Positions 16,254-28,553 are shown, counted from the first letter of the stretch. The stretch: DNA of 64,000 nucleotides from Nocardioides sp. zg-1308 (GCF_013155375.1 NZ_JABJQY010000004.1:186001-250000), one strand, 5' to 3'. Program-made: numbers and translations. Notes: generated by a model from the letters alone, not told the origin.

Positions 16254-16865
16254 GTGGCTAGCAACGAGAACGAGCAGGGCGCGGACGCGGCCGGGATCAA
16301 GGCTGCGGCCGAGGCGGCCGACCTCGCCGAGGAGCAGGGCCTGCTCTTCGCCGACGACGTCTCCCCGCTCCCCAGCGACACCGGCTACCGCGGCCCGACG
16401 GCCTGCAACGCGGCCGGCATCACCTACCGCCAGCTCGACTACTGGGCCCGGACCGGCCTCGTCGAGCCGAGCGTCCGCGGCGCCGCCGGCTCCGGCTCGC
16501 AGCGGCTCTACTCCTTCCGCGACATCCTGATCCTCAAGGTCGTCAAGCGGTTGCTCGACGCGGGCATCTCGCTGCAGCAGATCCGCACCGCCACCGCCCA
16601 CCTCCGTGAGCGCGGCACCGACGACCTGACGCGCGTGACGCTGATGAGTGACGGGGCCTCGGTCTATGAGTGCACCAGCAACGACGAGGTCATCGACCTC
16701 CTCCAGGGCGGTCAGGGCGTGTTCGGCATCGCCATCGGCGGCGTCTGGCGCGAGATCGAGGGCACCCTCGCCCAGCTGCCCAGCGAGCGGACCGCGGAGG
16801 AGCCCGGCTCCACCGTTGCCGGTGACGAGCTCGCCGCCCGCCGCGCCGCACGGCAGACCGGCTGA
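16254..16865 (+). CDS. MerR-family transcriptional regulator (Rv1830-like)
   Basis: 203 aa. An acidic, Ala-rich N-terminal extension (1-40) precedes the MerR winged helix (about 45-115: RGPTACNAAGITYRQLDYWA, then the wing and SFRDILILKVVKRLLDAGISL). There is no cysteine sensor. The C-terminus is a helical effector/dimer region. GGAGGG lies 5 nt before the GTG. In mycobacteria the homologue sits at the same place before gcvB. The 23-bp palindrome upstream is the likely autoregulatory site. A strong terminator follows, separating it from the riboswitch and gcvP. Confidence 0.87.
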   Translation: MASNENEQGADAAGIKAAAEAADLAEEQGLLFADDVSPLPSDTGYRGPTACNAAGITYRQLDYWARTGLVEPSVRGAAGSGSQRLYSFRDILILKVVKRLLDAGISLQQIRTATAHLRERGTDDLTRVTLMSDGASVYECTSNDEVIDLLQGGQGVFGIAIGGVWREIEGTLAQLPSERTAEEPGSTVAGDELAARRAARQTG

Positions 16866-16894
16866 ACGCTCCCCAGCACTGCAGAACCTCCGAC

Positions 16895-16920
16895 GAAGCC
16901 GCCCGCACCCGGGCGGCTTC
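16895..16920 (+). terminator. Intrinsic terminator-like hairpin after merR
   Basis: Arms GAAGCCGCCCG (16895-16905) and CGGGCGGCTTC (16910-16920), 11 perfect pairs with a 4-nt loop, 30 nt after the merR stop. It is followed by a moderately T-rich stretch (ATTTGTGTT). It insulates merR from the gcvP riboswitch. Confidence 0.75.
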
Positions 16921-16942
16921 GCCCATTTGTGTTGCGTATCGC

Positions 16943-16948
16943 TAAACT
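16943..16948 (+). promoter_or_regulatory. -10 box of the gcvP riboswitch transcript
   Basis: TAAACT, 12 nt or so before the first paired strand of the glycine aptamer, predicting transcription from about 16955. Confidence 0.5.
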
Positions 16949-16959
16949 GCAGATGCCGA

Positions 16960-17085
16960 CATCCCGTGCGGGAGAGTCGTTGCGGCCGGTCCTCGTGGCA
17001 GGTCGCAGTGCGCCGAAGGGGCAATTCCTCCCGGAACCTCTCAGGCACCAGGACCGCACGGGCTGGCACTCTGGAGGCCACCGGG
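16960..17085 (+). promoter_or_regulatory. Glycine riboswitch (single aptamer)
   Basis: The conserved glycine-aptamer words occur in order and spacing: CGGGAGAG near 16968, CGCCGAAGGGGCAA near 17011, CGGAACCTCTCAGGCA near 17032, AGGACCGC near 17050 and GCACTCTGGAGG near 17067. A second full aptamer is not visible, so this is a singlet type; about 40 nt remain before the ribosome binding site for an expression platform. Riboswitches of this class turn on glycine cleavage genes when glycine binds. Here the controlled gene is gcvP. Confidence 0.9.
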
Positions 17086-17127
17086 CCGACAGATGGGAGG
17101 TCATCCGAGTGACCTCAAGGAGTGCCC

Positions 17128-20013
<2,886 letters not shown>

Positions 20014-20032
20014 CCGTGCGGCAGGCGCCGTC

Positions 20033-20038
20033 TAGGGT
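20033..20038 (+). promoter_or_regulatory. -10 box of a leaderless transcript
   Basis: TAGGGT exactly 6 nt before the GTG at 20045, 20 nt after the gcvP stop. Confidence 0.6.
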
Positions 20039-20044
20039 CTCCCC

Positions 20045-21331
20045 GTGAGCCACCAACGACAGCGCCTGCTGGACGTCGCGCAGGCCGAGGGCCGGCTGAC
20101 GTCCGTGGTCGGTGCCGTCTTCGACCGCTACGGCGCCGTGTGGGCCGGTGGCGCCGGGGACGCGCCGGGCCTCGACGGGCAGTACCGGATCGGGTCGATC
20201 ACCAAGACCATGACGGCGGTCCTGGTGATGCAGGCCCGCGACGCCGGTCTGCTCGACCTCGACGACCCGCTGTCGGCGCACCTCGGCGACGTCGGCTACG
20301 GCGAGGCGACGATCCGTGAGGCGCTGGCGCACTCCTCGGGCATGCAGAGCGAGCCGCGCGGGGCGTGGTGGGAACGCACCCGCGGTGGGGACTTCGCAGC
20401 GCTGGCCGCGGCCAACGACGGTGCGGGCCGGGTCGCCGGCCCGGGGGAGTGGTTCCACTACTCCAACCTCGGCTACGCACTCCTCGGCGAGGTGGTCGCG
20501 CGCCGGCTCGGCGCCCCGTGGCGGGTCCTCGTGGCCGAGCGGCTCCTCCGGCCGCTGGGGATGCGTACGACGTCGTACCTCCCGCGCCCGGGCGCGCAGG
20601 CGGGGTGGAGCGTCGACCACTTCACCGGCATCCGCGTGCACGAGCCGCTGACCGACACCGGCGCGATGGCGCCGGCCGGTCAGCTGTGGTCGACCCTGGC
20701 CGACCTCGTCACGTGGGGGCAGGTGCTGGGCGGCGGCCGCCCCGACGTCCTCGCCCCGGCGACGCTGGCGGAGATGCACCGCCCGGTGACCCCGGACTAC
20801 GGTCTCGGCCTGATGCTGGGACTGCACCCCGGTGGCCGGCTGGTCGGGCACAACGGCTCGATGCCGGGCTTCCTGGCCGCCCTCCACGTCGACCCGGACA
20901 GCGGGATCGGCTCGGTGGTGCTCACCAACGCCACGACCGGCATCGACCCGCGTGAGCTGGCGGTGTCGCTCATCGAGGGCGACCCCGACGCCGACGACGG
21001 GCGGCCGGCGCCGTGGCGGCCGACGGTGGTGCTGCCCGGGCCGGTGCACGGCCTGCCCGGCGTCTGGTTCTGGGGCAACACGGCCTACGACGTGCGCTGG
21101 CACAACGACGGCCTCGAGCTGCGGGCGATGGCGCGGGGCGGGGTCGTCACCGACCGGTTCGAGCTCGTCGACGGAGCCCTGGTCGGGGTGCTCGGCTACC
21201 ACCGCGGCGAGCGCCTCGACGTCGTACGCCGACCGGACGGGAGCATCCGCAACCTCGAGTGCGCGACGTTCGTCTACACGCGCACGCCCTACGACCCCGA
21301 TGTCGACATCCCGGGCGGCCACCCACGCTGA
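20045..21331 (+). CDS. Serine hydrolase, class C beta-lactamase/esterase fold
   Basis: 428 aa. The three catalytic motifs of the penicillin-binding-protein/AmpC fold are present: S51-I-T-K54 (nucleophile and base), Y-S-N in HYSNLGYALLG near residue 139, and H-N-G in LVGHNGSMPGF near 270. No signal peptide is seen, so it is cytoplasmic, which favours an esterase or D-aminopeptidase role over resistance. The last 110 residues form a separate beta-rich tail. It has its own leaderless promoter after gcvP and converges on tldE. Confidence 0.88.
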   Translation: MSHQRQRLLDVAQAEGRLTSVVGAVFDRYGAVWAGGAGDAPGLDGQYRIGSITKTMTAVLVMQARDAGLLDLDDPLSAHLGDVGYGEATIREALAHSSGMQSEPRGAWWERTRGGDFAALAAANDGAGRVAGPGEWFHYSNLGYALLGEVVARRLGAPWRVLVAERLLRPLGMRTTSYLPRPGAQAGWSVDHFTGIRVHEPLTDTGAMAPAGQLWSTLADLVTWGQVLGGGRPDVLAPATLAEMHRPVTPDYGLGLMLGLHPGGRLVGHNGSMPGFLAALHVDPDSGIGSVVLTNATTGIDPRELAVSLIEGDPDADDGRPAPWRPTVVLPGPVHGLPGVWFWGNTAYDVRWHNDGLELRAMARGGVVTDRFELVDGALVGVLGYHRGERLDVVRRPDGSIRNLECATFVYTRTPYDPDVDIPGGHPR

Positions 21332-21364
21332 CGCGCGGTGGGAGGCCCCGGCCGGACGCTTGCC

Positions 21365-22777
21365 TCAGACGCCCTGGGACACGCTCGACATGTTGAAGTC
21401 GGGGATCCGCAGCGCCGGCGTCGCGGTGCGGGAGAAGTAGTCGTCGCCCCACTCGCGGCTGAAGCTGGGCACCGACTCGGTCGCGGCGCTGAACCGGTTG
21501 AGCAGGTCGATCGGGCTCTCGTTCCACCGGAAGTTGTTGGCTGCGCCGACGATCTCGCCGTCCTCGACGACGTAGACGCCGTCGCGGGTCAGGCCGGTGA
21601 GGAGCATGGTCTGCGGGTCGACCTCGCGGATGTACCACAGGCAGGTGAGCAGCAGGCCGCGCTGCGTGCCGGAGACCATGTCGCCGATCGTGCCGGCACC
21701 GTCACCGACCTCGAGGACGAGGTTGTCGACCATCGGCGTGACGGGCTGTCCGGTCATCCCGGCCGAGTGGCGGGTCTGGAGGAGGCCCGTGAGCAGCCCG
21801 TCGCGGATCCAGTCCGTCCGCCCGAGCGGCAGGCCGTTGTCGAAGACCGAGTCGGTGTTGTCCGAGGCGCCGGCGATGACGAACGGCGCACACTCCAGTC
21901 CCGGGTGTGCCGGGTCGGAGAACAGGCTCACCCCGGGCGCGGCGACCTTGTCGCCGATCCGGGTGCCGCCGCCGCGGCGGCTGTAGACCGACTCGCCCTC
22001 GTGCGCGACGCGGGCGCCGGCGCCCCAGTAGGCGTCGATCATCAGGTCGGCCACCGACGACGGCGGCAGGATGGTGTCGTAGCGACCGGCGGGCAGGTCG
22101 ATGCGCCGCTCGGCCCACCGGAGCCGCTGCGCGACGGTGGCGGCCATCGCCGCCGCGTCGACGTCGCGGAAGTCGCGGGTGGCACCTCCGGTCCAGGCGC
22201 TGCGGGTCAACGAGGTGTCCTTGCCGGTGCAGGCGTAGTGGCCCGTGGGCTGCACGTGGCGCAGCCGCAGCCCGCGGCTCGAGCCGAGGTAGGTCGTAGC
22301 GACGTCGTGGTTGACGAACCCGTAGAGGAGCCGGTCCTCGGCGGTGGCCTGCACGAACGCCTCGCCGAGCGCCGGGGCGAACGCGTCGTAGACGCCGATG
22401 TCGGTGGTCTCGGGCCCGGTCTCCCAGTCGGGGGACGTCACGTCGCCCACGAGCTCCGCCTCGTCCTCGGCGGGCGAGCCGGCGCGCGCCGCCGCGTCCG
22501 CCGCGGTCACGAGGGCGGTGACCTGCTCGAGGGTGGAGGCGCTGCCGGAGACCGAGCCGGTGGCGACGCCTCCGCCGACGGCGGCGAAGCTGACGACGGT
22601 CATGGAGACCTCGGTCATCACGCCGTTCGTGGTGAGCGTGTTGTTGGCCCAGCGCAGGTTGGCGCTGGTGGTGTCGCGGACGATGGCGATGCAGTCGTCG
22701 GCGCTCGACGTCGCGAGCGCGTGCTCGACCAGCTGTTGGGCGGTGAGGTGCGCGGAGGGCTGCAGGGAGGGGGACAT
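21365..22777 (-). CDS. tldE: TldE/PmbA-like partner of the TldD protease
   Basis: 470 aa, the catalytically silent partner that forms a heterodimer with TldD. In the E. coli system the dimer is a metalloprotease that trims unfolded peptides such as microcin B17 precursor and CcdA. The C-terminal part shows the family pattern (PLGRTDWIRDGLLTGLLQTR, TMLLTGLTRDGVYVVEDGEI). It lacks the H-E-x3-H site. The ATG at 22777 shares bases with the TldD stop (TGATG), so translation is coupled. Whether there is a dedicated peptide substrate nearby was checked; none is evident. Confidence 0.87.
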   Translation of the reverse strand: MSPSLQPSAHLTAQQLVEHALATSSADDCIAIVRDTTSANLRWANNTLTTNGVMTEVSMTVVSFAAVGGGVATGSVSGSASTLEQVTALVTAADAAARAGSPAEDEAELVGDVTSPDWETGPETTDIGVYDAFAPALGEAFVQATAEDRLLYGFVNHDVATTYLGSSRGLRLRHVQPTGHYACTGKDTSLTRSAWTGGATRDFRDVDAAAMAATVAQRLRWAERRIDLPAGRYDTILPPSSVADLMIDAYWGAGARVAHEGESVYSRRGGGTRIGDKVAAPGVSLFSDPAHPGLECAPFVIAGASDNTDSVFDNGLPLGRTDWIRDGLLTGLLQTRHSAGMTGQPVTPMVDNLVLEVGDGAGTIGDMVSGTQRGLLLTCLWYIREVDPQTMLLTGLTRDGVYVVEDGEIVGAANNFRWNESPIDLLNRFSAATESVPSFSREWGDDYFSRTATPALRIPDFNMSSVSQGV

Positions 22778-24297
22778 CAGTGGCCTGCCTCGTCGATGGT
22801 GTTGAGGATGTTGACGCCCCGGAAGAGCGCGGTCGGGGCGCCGTGGCTGACCGCGGCAACCTGGCCGGGCTGGGCCTTGCCGCAGTTGAACGCCCCGTGC
22901 AGCTCCCAGGTGTCCCGGCCGCCGACCGCCTCCATCGAGCCCCAGAAGTCGGTCGTGGTCGCCTGGTAGGCGACGTCGCGCAGCATCCCGTCGAGCCTGC
23001 CGTCGGTGACGCGGTAGAACCGCTGGCCGGTGAACTGGAAGTTGAAGCGCTGCATGTCGATCGACCAGGACTTGTCACCGACCACGTAGATGCCGCGCTC
23101 GACGCGCCCGATGAGGTCGTCGGTGGTGAGGTCGTCGGCACCGGCCACGAGGGACACGTTGGCCATCCGCTGGATCGGGATGTGCCCCGGCGAGTCGGCG
23201 TACGCGCAGCCGTTGGAGCGGCCGTCGTTGAGCTCCGGCTTGAGGTGACCCATCGACCGGTCGAGCTGGTAGCCGACGAGGACGCCGTCGCGGACGATGT
23301 CCCAGCTCTGCGTCTGGACGCCCTCGTCGTCGTAGCCGACGGTGGCCAGGCCGTGCTCCTGCGTGCGGTCGCCCTGCACGTTCATGACGGGCGAGCCGTA
23401 CTGCAGGGTGCCGAGCTTGTCGTAGGTCGCGAACGACGTGCCGGCGTAGTTGGCCTCGTAGCCCAAGGCGCGGTCGAGCTCGGTGGCGTGGCCGATCGAC
23501 TCGTGGATCGTGAGCCAGAGGTTGGAGGGGTGGACGACCAGGTCGTACGTCCCGGCCTCGACGCTGGGCGCCTTCAGCTTCTCCGCGAGCAGCTCGGGCA
23601 CCTCGGCCAGCTCGGCGTCCCAGTCCCAGTGCCCGCCGGTGAGGTACTCCCAGCCGCGCCCGACCGGCGGGGCGATGGAGGCCATCGAGTCGAAGATCCC
23701 GCTCTCGGCGTCCTCGCCGGTGGCCTCGAAGCCGGGCTGCAGGCGGACGCGCTGCTGGGTGGTGCGCGTGCCGGACAGGTCGGCGTAGTACTTGTTCTCC
23801 TGCACCTGCTGGAGGAACGCCGTCGCGTGGGCGACGGCGGCACCGCTGCGCAGCCGCTGCGTCCAGTCGACGAGGAGGGCGGCCTTCTCGGGGGTGGGTA
23901 CGTCGAGGGGGTTGGTCTCGTAGGCCGAGATCCAGGTGACGTCGTCGTGGACCGGCTCGGGCGCGAGCTCGACCGGCGTCGTGGTCATCGCCGCGGCCAC
24001 CTTGGCCACCGCGACGGCCGTCTCGGCGACGCGGCGGGCCTCGTCGTCGGTCAGCACCACGCCCGAGGCGAAGCCCCAGGCGCCGTCGTGGACGACGCGC
24101 ACCGCGAAGCCGAGGTCCTCGGCGTCGCTGGCGGTCTGGAGGACGCCGTCGCGGGCGCCGAGGTACTGGTAGCGGTTGCGCTCCAGGCGGAAGTCCGCGT
24201 GGCTGGCACCGAGCTCCTGCGCTCGGGCCAGGGCGACGTCGCCGAGGCGACGGTGCGGCAGGTCGCTGAAGGTCGGGTCGAGCCCGGGCGCACTCAT
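22777..24297 (-). CDS. tldD: TldD-like zinc metalloprotease
   Basis: About 506 aa. The zinc site is H-E-S-I-G-H in LTIHESIGHATELDRALG near residue 260 (H-E-x3-H). The flanking PSNLWL and the C-terminal YVVGDKSWSIDMQRFNFQFT are typical of the family. A frame extends to 24321, but ATG 24297 has TAGGTT exactly 7 nt upstream and fits a leaderless start. It is the first gene of a two-gene unit with tldE. On the plus strand an open frame of 1686 codons (22780-27840) runs opposite these genes; it is a codon-bias shadow. Confidence 0.9.
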   Translation of the reverse strand: MSAPGLDPTFSDLPHRRLGDVALARAQELGASHADFRLERNRYQYLGARDGVLQTASDAEDLGFAVRVVHDGAWGFASGVVLTDDEARRVAETAVAVAKVAAAMTTTPVELAPEPVHDDVTWISAYETNPLDVPTPEKAALLVDWTQRLRSGAAVAHATAFLQQVQENKYYADLSGTRTTQQRVRLQPGFEATGEDAESGIFDSMASIAPPVGRGWEYLTGGHWDWDAELAEVPELLAEKLKAPSVEAGTYDLVVHPSNLWLTIHESIGHATELDRALGYEANYAGTSFATYDKLGTLQYGSPVMNVQGDRTQEHGLATVGYDDEGVQTQSWDIVRDGVLVGYQLDRSMGHLKPELNDGRSNGCAYADSPGHIPIQRMANVSLVAGADDLTTDDLIGRVERGIYVVGDKSWSIDMQRFNFQFTGQRFYRVTDGRLDGMLRDVAYQATTTDFWGSMEAVGGRDTWELHGAFNCGKAQPGQVAAVSHGAPTALFRGVNILNTIDEAGH

Positions 24298-24304
24298 GCG
24301 GACG

Positions 24305-24310
24305 AACCTA
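24305..24310 (-). promoter_or_regulatory. -10 box of a leaderless transcript
   Basis: TAGGTT on the minus strand, 7 nt before the ATG at 24297 of tldD. No Shine-Dalgarno sequence is present. Confidence 0.6.
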
Positions 24311-24378
24311 TCCCGAGCCACGTGGTCCGCACGACGGGTGGCCGGGGTGTCGTGCGGGACTGCCGTGGGCCGTCGGCG

Positions 24379-27360
24379 CTAGGCCAGGCTGAGCGTCGTC
24401 CGGCTGCCCGCCCTGCCCCGGTGCACCCGCAGCTGGGTCGGGATGCGGGTCTGGAGCTCGGGCACGTGGCTGACCACACCGACCACCCGACCACCGTCGC
24501 GCAGCGTGTCGAGGGTGTCCATGACGTCCTCGAGGGTCTCGGCGTCGAGCGACCCGAAGCCCTCGTCGACGAAGAGGGTGTCGAGGTCGGTGCCTCCCGC
24601 CTCGTCGGTGATCACGTCGGCCAGCCCGAGCGCCAGGGCGAGCGAGACGACGAACGTCTCACCGCCCGACAGGGTCGCCGGGTCGCGGGTGTCGCCGGTC
24701 CAGTCGTCGCGGACGAGCAGGCTGAGCCCGCCGCGCGTCTCCCCGGCGCCGCGGCGGCCGGTGTGCACGAGGGAGTAGCGCTGGTCGCTCATCGAGGACA
24801 GGCGCAGGTTGGCCGCGTCGACGACCTGCCCGAGGCGGTGCGCCAGGACGTAGGCCGAGAGCCGCATCTGGAGCCGGTTGTCGGGGTGCTTGCCCTCCAC
24901 CAGGGCGGCGAGGTCGGCGACCAGGTCGAGCTCGCGCCGGACGGGCGACCAGGCGGCGAGTCCCGCCTCGACCGTCGCCGCGAGCCCGCGGAGCCGCTCG
25001 ACGCGCTCGCGAAGTCCGAGCTCCTCGAGGCGAGCGGTGGCCAGCTCCTCCTTGGCCCGGTGGTGGGCCCGGGCGAGCGCCTCGAGGTCGGGCGCCTCGC
25101 CAGCCGCTGCCCGGGCCAGCTCAGGGTCCGCGAGCGCCTCGGCCAGTCGCGCGGCCTCACGCTCGTGGCGCTCGACCTGCTGGTGCAGGTCCGCCACCGC
25201 GTCGTCGGGGAGCCACGCGGCGGCCGCTGCGACCGAGGACTCGAAACCCGCCTGCGCGGCCGTCTCGTCGGCTGCCAGCTGGGTGCTGTCGGACGTGGAC
25301 CGGGCCCGCGCCAGGTCGGCGGCCAGGTCGGCGCACTGGTGGGCCAGCGCCTCGACCCGCTGGTGGAAGGCGGTGACGCGGTCGAGGTCGGACCCGTCCG
25401 GGACGACCAGGGCGAGCTGGTCGCGCAGCGACGCCAGGCGGGACGCGATGACCGCCGCCTCGGTCTCGAGTGCTGCCGCCGTCGCTCCCAGCGACTCGCG
25501 GTCACGGGCCAGGGACTCGCGCTCGGCGAGGAGGGCCTCGACGCGGGCAGCGAGGTCGCCGACCCGCGATGCCTCGGCGCGGGCGCGCTGCAGACGGGTG
25601 CGGGCGTCCTCCTCCTCGGCGAGGAGGTGCGCGGCCGTCGCGCCCGCCTCGGCGCGCAGGGCCGCCAGCCGGGACTCGATGCCGCGGACCTGCTGGGCGT
25701 GAGCCTCCACCACGACCTCGAGGTCGTCGACCTCCCGTCGGGCCGCGCGCTCGGTGGCCTCGTCGGGCGCGCCCGGCGCGGGCGCCGCGGGGTGGGGGTG
25801 GTCGGCCGACCCGCAGACCGGGCAGCTCGCGCCGACCGCCAGCCGCCCCGCGATCTCGGCGGCCATGCCGTCGAGGCGTTGCTCGCGGATCTCCACCAGC
25901 GCCTCACGGGCCAGCAGGCGCGCCTCGGTCGCCTCGGCGAGGGACCGCTCGGCGGCGCGCAGCTGGGAGTCGAGGGCCTCGGCGGACCGCGCAGCCCGGA
26001 TCCGGGTGCGGACCACCTCGAGCTCACCGGCCAGCGCCGCAACGAGGACCTCGGCGTCGCGTGCCGCCGTCAGTGCGGGCTGGGCGAGCTCGAGCTCGAT
26101 CGGGACGGCGTCGGCCCGGGCCGCGACCCGGAGGAGCTCGGCGTCGGTCTCGGCACTCCGGCGCGTGCAACGCGCCAGCTCGCGCTCGAGGTCGGCAGCC
26201 TGGCGCTGCAGCGGTCGGAGGCGTACGACCTCGGCGAGGGTGCGCGCCGCCGCGGTGCGGTGCTCGGCGACCTGCTGGTCGTCGAGGGACGTGCCGAGCA
26301 GGTCCTCGAGCGCGGCGTGTGCGGTCGACTGTCGCCTCTGCAGGTCGGCGACGTCCGCCATGGCGCGGACCGCCAGCTCGTGGAGTGGCTTGACCGCGCG
26401 CGCCCGGTGCGCCCGGTCGACGCGTCGTCGGCGCTCGGCGTGCCCTGCAGCGGCGGCCTCGAGGTCGGACCGGGCACGGTGGGCGGCCGCGTGCGTGGCG
26501 CGCAGCCCGGCGAGCTCGATGCCGGCGGCGGAGGCTGCCGCCGCGGCCACCTCGGCCGAGGCGGCTCGCTCGACCTCGGCGGCCTGCGCCGCCGAGGCCG
26601 CGCCGGCGGCGGCCCCGAGCGCCTCGATCCAGCCGCTGAGCAGCTCGGGGTCCGCGGGCCACTCGGCCGGTGCGTCATCACCACCGACCTCGCTGACCCG
26701 GCTGACGAGGTCGGCGACGGTGGTGTGGTGGGACTCGGACGCGCGCCGCAGCTCGACCCGACGGTCGCGCAACGACTTCTCGATCCGGTCGAAGCGCTCG
26801 GTCTGGAACACCTGCTGGAGCAGGGCGTGGCGCTCATCGGACCGGGCCCGGAGGAAGGCCTGGAACCGGCCCTGGGGGAGCAGTGCGACCTGGCAGAACT
26901 GGGGGAGCGTCATGCCGACCAGGCGCGTGACCAGGTGGCCGGTCTCGTCGAGCCGGGTGCTGAGCGGGTGCCACTCGACGGCGCCGTCGGCGGCGGGACG
27001 CCGTTCGGAGATGACGACGCGCGCCTGCTCTGTCGTGGTGCCGACGCCCCGCTTCTTGGGGCGGGTCCACGCAGGCGACCGGTCGATCCGGAACCGTCGG
27101 CCCGCGAGCGTGGCCTCGAGGACCACCCGGGGGACGGCGTCCGCTGCCGCGTGGTCGGAGCGCAGCCGCTTGGCCGCCGAGCGGTCGCCCGGCACGTCGC
27201 CGTAGAGGGCGAAGCAGACGGCGTCGAGCACGCTGGACTTGCCGGCACCGGTCGGTCCGCTGAGCAGGAAGAGGCCGGCGTCGGAGAGCGCGTCGAAGTC
27301 GACCTCGGCGCGGTCGGCGAACGGCCCAAACGCCTCGACCTCGAGGCGGTGCAGCCTCAT
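24379..27360 (-). CDS. sbcC: SbcC, ATPase subunit of the SbcCD nuclease
   Basis: 993 aa, SMC/Rad50 type. N-terminal Walker A GPTGAGKSS near residue 35; long coiled-coil arms rich in Ala, Arg and Glu; zinc hook C-P-V-C-G near residue 515 at the turn; C-terminal signature LSGGE near 900 and Walker B with DEGFGSLD near 932. With SbcD it opens hairpins and blocked DNA ends, processing palindromes at replication forks. Its start overlaps the sbcD stop by 4 bp (ATGA). The window has several long inverted repeats (for example 15350-15518) that are the kind of structure this enzyme attacks. Confidence 0.95.
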   Translation of the reverse strand: MRLHRLEVEAFGPFADRAEVDFDALSDAGLFLLSGPTGAGKSSVLDAVCFALYGDVPGDRSAAKRLRSDHAAADAVPRVVLEATLAGRRFRIDRSPAWTRPKKRGVGTTTEQARVVISERRPAADGAVEWHPLSTRLDETGHLVTRLVGMTLPQFCQVALLPQGRFQAFLRARSDERHALLQQVFQTERFDRIEKSLRDRRVELRRASESHHTTVADLVSRVSEVGGDDAPAEWPADPELLSGWIEALGAAAGAASAAQAAEVERAASAEVAAAAASAAGIELAGLRATHAAAHRARSDLEAAAAGHAERRRRVDRAHRARAVKPLHELAVRAMADVADLQRRQSTAHAALEDLLGTSLDDQQVAEHRTAAARTLAEVVRLRPLQRQAADLERELARCTRRSAETDAELLRVAARADAVPIELELAQPALTAARDAEVLVAALAGELEVVRTRIRAARSAEALDSQLRAAERSLAEATEARLLAREALVEIREQRLDGMAAEIAGRLAVGASCPVCGSADHPHPAAPAPGAPDEATERAARREVDDLEVVVEAHAQQVRGIESRLAALRAEAGATAAHLLAEEEDARTRLQRARAEASRVGDLAARVEALLAERESLARDRESLGATAAALETEAAVIASRLASLRDQLALVVPDGSDLDRVTAFHQRVEALAHQCADLAADLARARSTSDSTQLAADETAAQAGFESSVAAAAAWLPDDAVADLHQQVERHEREAARLAEALADPELARAAAGEAPDLEALARAHHRAKEELATARLEELGLRERVERLRGLAATVEAGLAAWSPVRRELDLVADLAALVEGKHPDNRLQMRLSAYVLAHRLGQVVDAANLRLSSMSDQRYSLVHTGRRGAGETRGGLSLLVRDDWTGDTRDPATLSGGETFVVSLALALGLADVITDEAGGTDLDTLFVDEGFGSLDAETLEDVMDTLDTLRDGGRVVGVVSHVPELQTRIPTQLRVHRGRAGSRTTLSLA

Positions 27361-28541
27361 GTCGCCTCACCCGCGCGACCACTCGGCGCCCCGACCAGCA
27401 CGTCCTGGTCGGGGTCGTGGCAGCAGGCGTCGACGGCCTCCTGGAGGAGGGCCGTCTCGGCGTCGGTCGCCGCGGACCCGCGTACGTGGCGGACGAAGTC
27501 GAGCGCGATGGTGTGGTCGCTCGTGCCGGTGGCCGGCCGGGTCGGCGCCGCCGGCTCGGCCGGGGGCGTGGGGAACTGCAGGACGAGGGTGTGCGGGAAG
27601 CGGCGGCGGAGCTGCTCCATGGCGCGAGCCGGTCGGCGCTCGTCGGTGAGCGTCGCCTGCACCCAGTGCTGCTCGACGTCGGCGAGCGAGGCGTCCTCGA
27701 GGAGCTGGGTGAGGGTGCCGGTGATCCGCGACAGCCGGCGCGGCATCGGCGAGCTGATCCACGTCGCCGACGAGAAGCCGGTCGCATCGAGCTCCACGAG
27801 CCACGTGCCCTTGGCCTGGTCGGCCTCCGAGAAGGAGTAGGCGAGCGGGGAGCCGGAGTAGCGCAGCGCGTCGGAGAGCACGTGGGGACCGTGGAGGTGC
27901 CCGAGAGCGGTGTAGTCGATGCCGTCGAAGACGCTCGTGGCGACCCGTGAGACGCCGCCGACGCTGATGTCGCGCTCGGACTCCGACGGGGTGGCGCCGG
28001 CGACGAACGCGTGAGCCAGGACGACCGAGCGGGTGGACGGGGGACGCGCGGCGAGGTCAGCGCGTACGCGGGTCATCGCCTCGCTCAGCGCGGCCTCGTG
28101 GCTGCGGTGCCCGAGGCCCCACGGGTGGAGCAGCGCGGAAGGATCGAGGTAGGGGATGGCGTGGATCGCCACGTCGCCGTGACGGTCGCCCAGGACGACC
28201 GGCGTGCCGACGGTCGAGGCGTCGGTGCGCACGAAGACACCGGCGGCGTCCATCAGCCGCGACCCGAAGCCCAGCCGCCGGGCGCTGTCGTGGTTGCCGC
28301 TGCTCACCACGACCCGGGCACGCGAGGCGGCCAACCTCGAGAACGCCTCGTCGGCCAGGGTGACGGCGTCGACGTGGGGGAGCGCGCGGTCGTAGACGTC
28401 GCCGGACACAACGACCACGTCCACCCTCTCGGACTCGACCACCTCGAGCAGGTGGTCGATGAACGCACCCTGGTGCCCCAGGAGGTCCTCGCGGTGGAAG
28501 GACCTCCCCAGGTGCCAGTCAGAGGTGTGGAGGATGCGCAC
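27357..28541 (-). CDS. sbcD: SbcD, nuclease subunit of SbcCD
   Basis: 394 aa Mre11-type phosphoesterase. Metal motifs in order: HTSDWHLG (residues 5-12), SGDVYDRA near 47, SSGNHDSARR near 82, and HAFVAG then GHLHGPH further on. A capping domain and C-terminal tail for SbcC binding follow. A longer frame reaches 29078, but it is antisense to the HNH gene. GTG 28541 has TACGGT exactly 6 nt upstream, so the message is probably leaderless. Divergent from the HNH gene with a 220-bp gap. Confidence 0.93.
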   Translation of the reverse strand: MRILHTSDWHLGRSFHREDLLGHQGAFIDHLLEVVESERVDVVVVSGDVYDRALPHVDAVTLADEAFSRLAASRARVVVSSGNHDSARRLGFGSRLMDAAGVFVRTDASTVGTPVVLGDRHGDVAIHAIPYLDPSALLHPWGLGHRSHEAALSEAMTRVRADLAARPPSTRSVVLAHAFVAGATPSESERDISVGGVSRVATSVFDGIDYTALGHLHGPHVLSDALRYSGSPLAYSFSEADQAKGTWLVELDATGFSSATWISSPMPRRLSRITGTLTQLLEDASLADVEQHWVQATLTDERRPARAMEQLRRRFPHTLVLQFPTPPAEPAAPTRPATGTSDHTIALDFVRHVRGSAATDAETALLQEAVDACCHDPDQDVLVGAPSGRAGEAT

Positions 28542-28547
28542 ACGCCG

Positions 28548-28553
28548 ACCGTA
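28548..28553 (-). promoter_or_regulatory. -10 box of a leaderless transcript
   Basis: TACGGT on the minus strand, 6 nt before the GTG at 28541 of sbcD. Confidence 0.6.

Noticed and set aside
22780..27840. Plus-strand open frame of 1686 codons
   Set aside because: It lies opposite tldD, sbcC and sbcD, which all have clear catalytic motifs. Its translation is rich in Arg, Gly and Val without domains. High G+C at third positions removes stops in the antisense frame.
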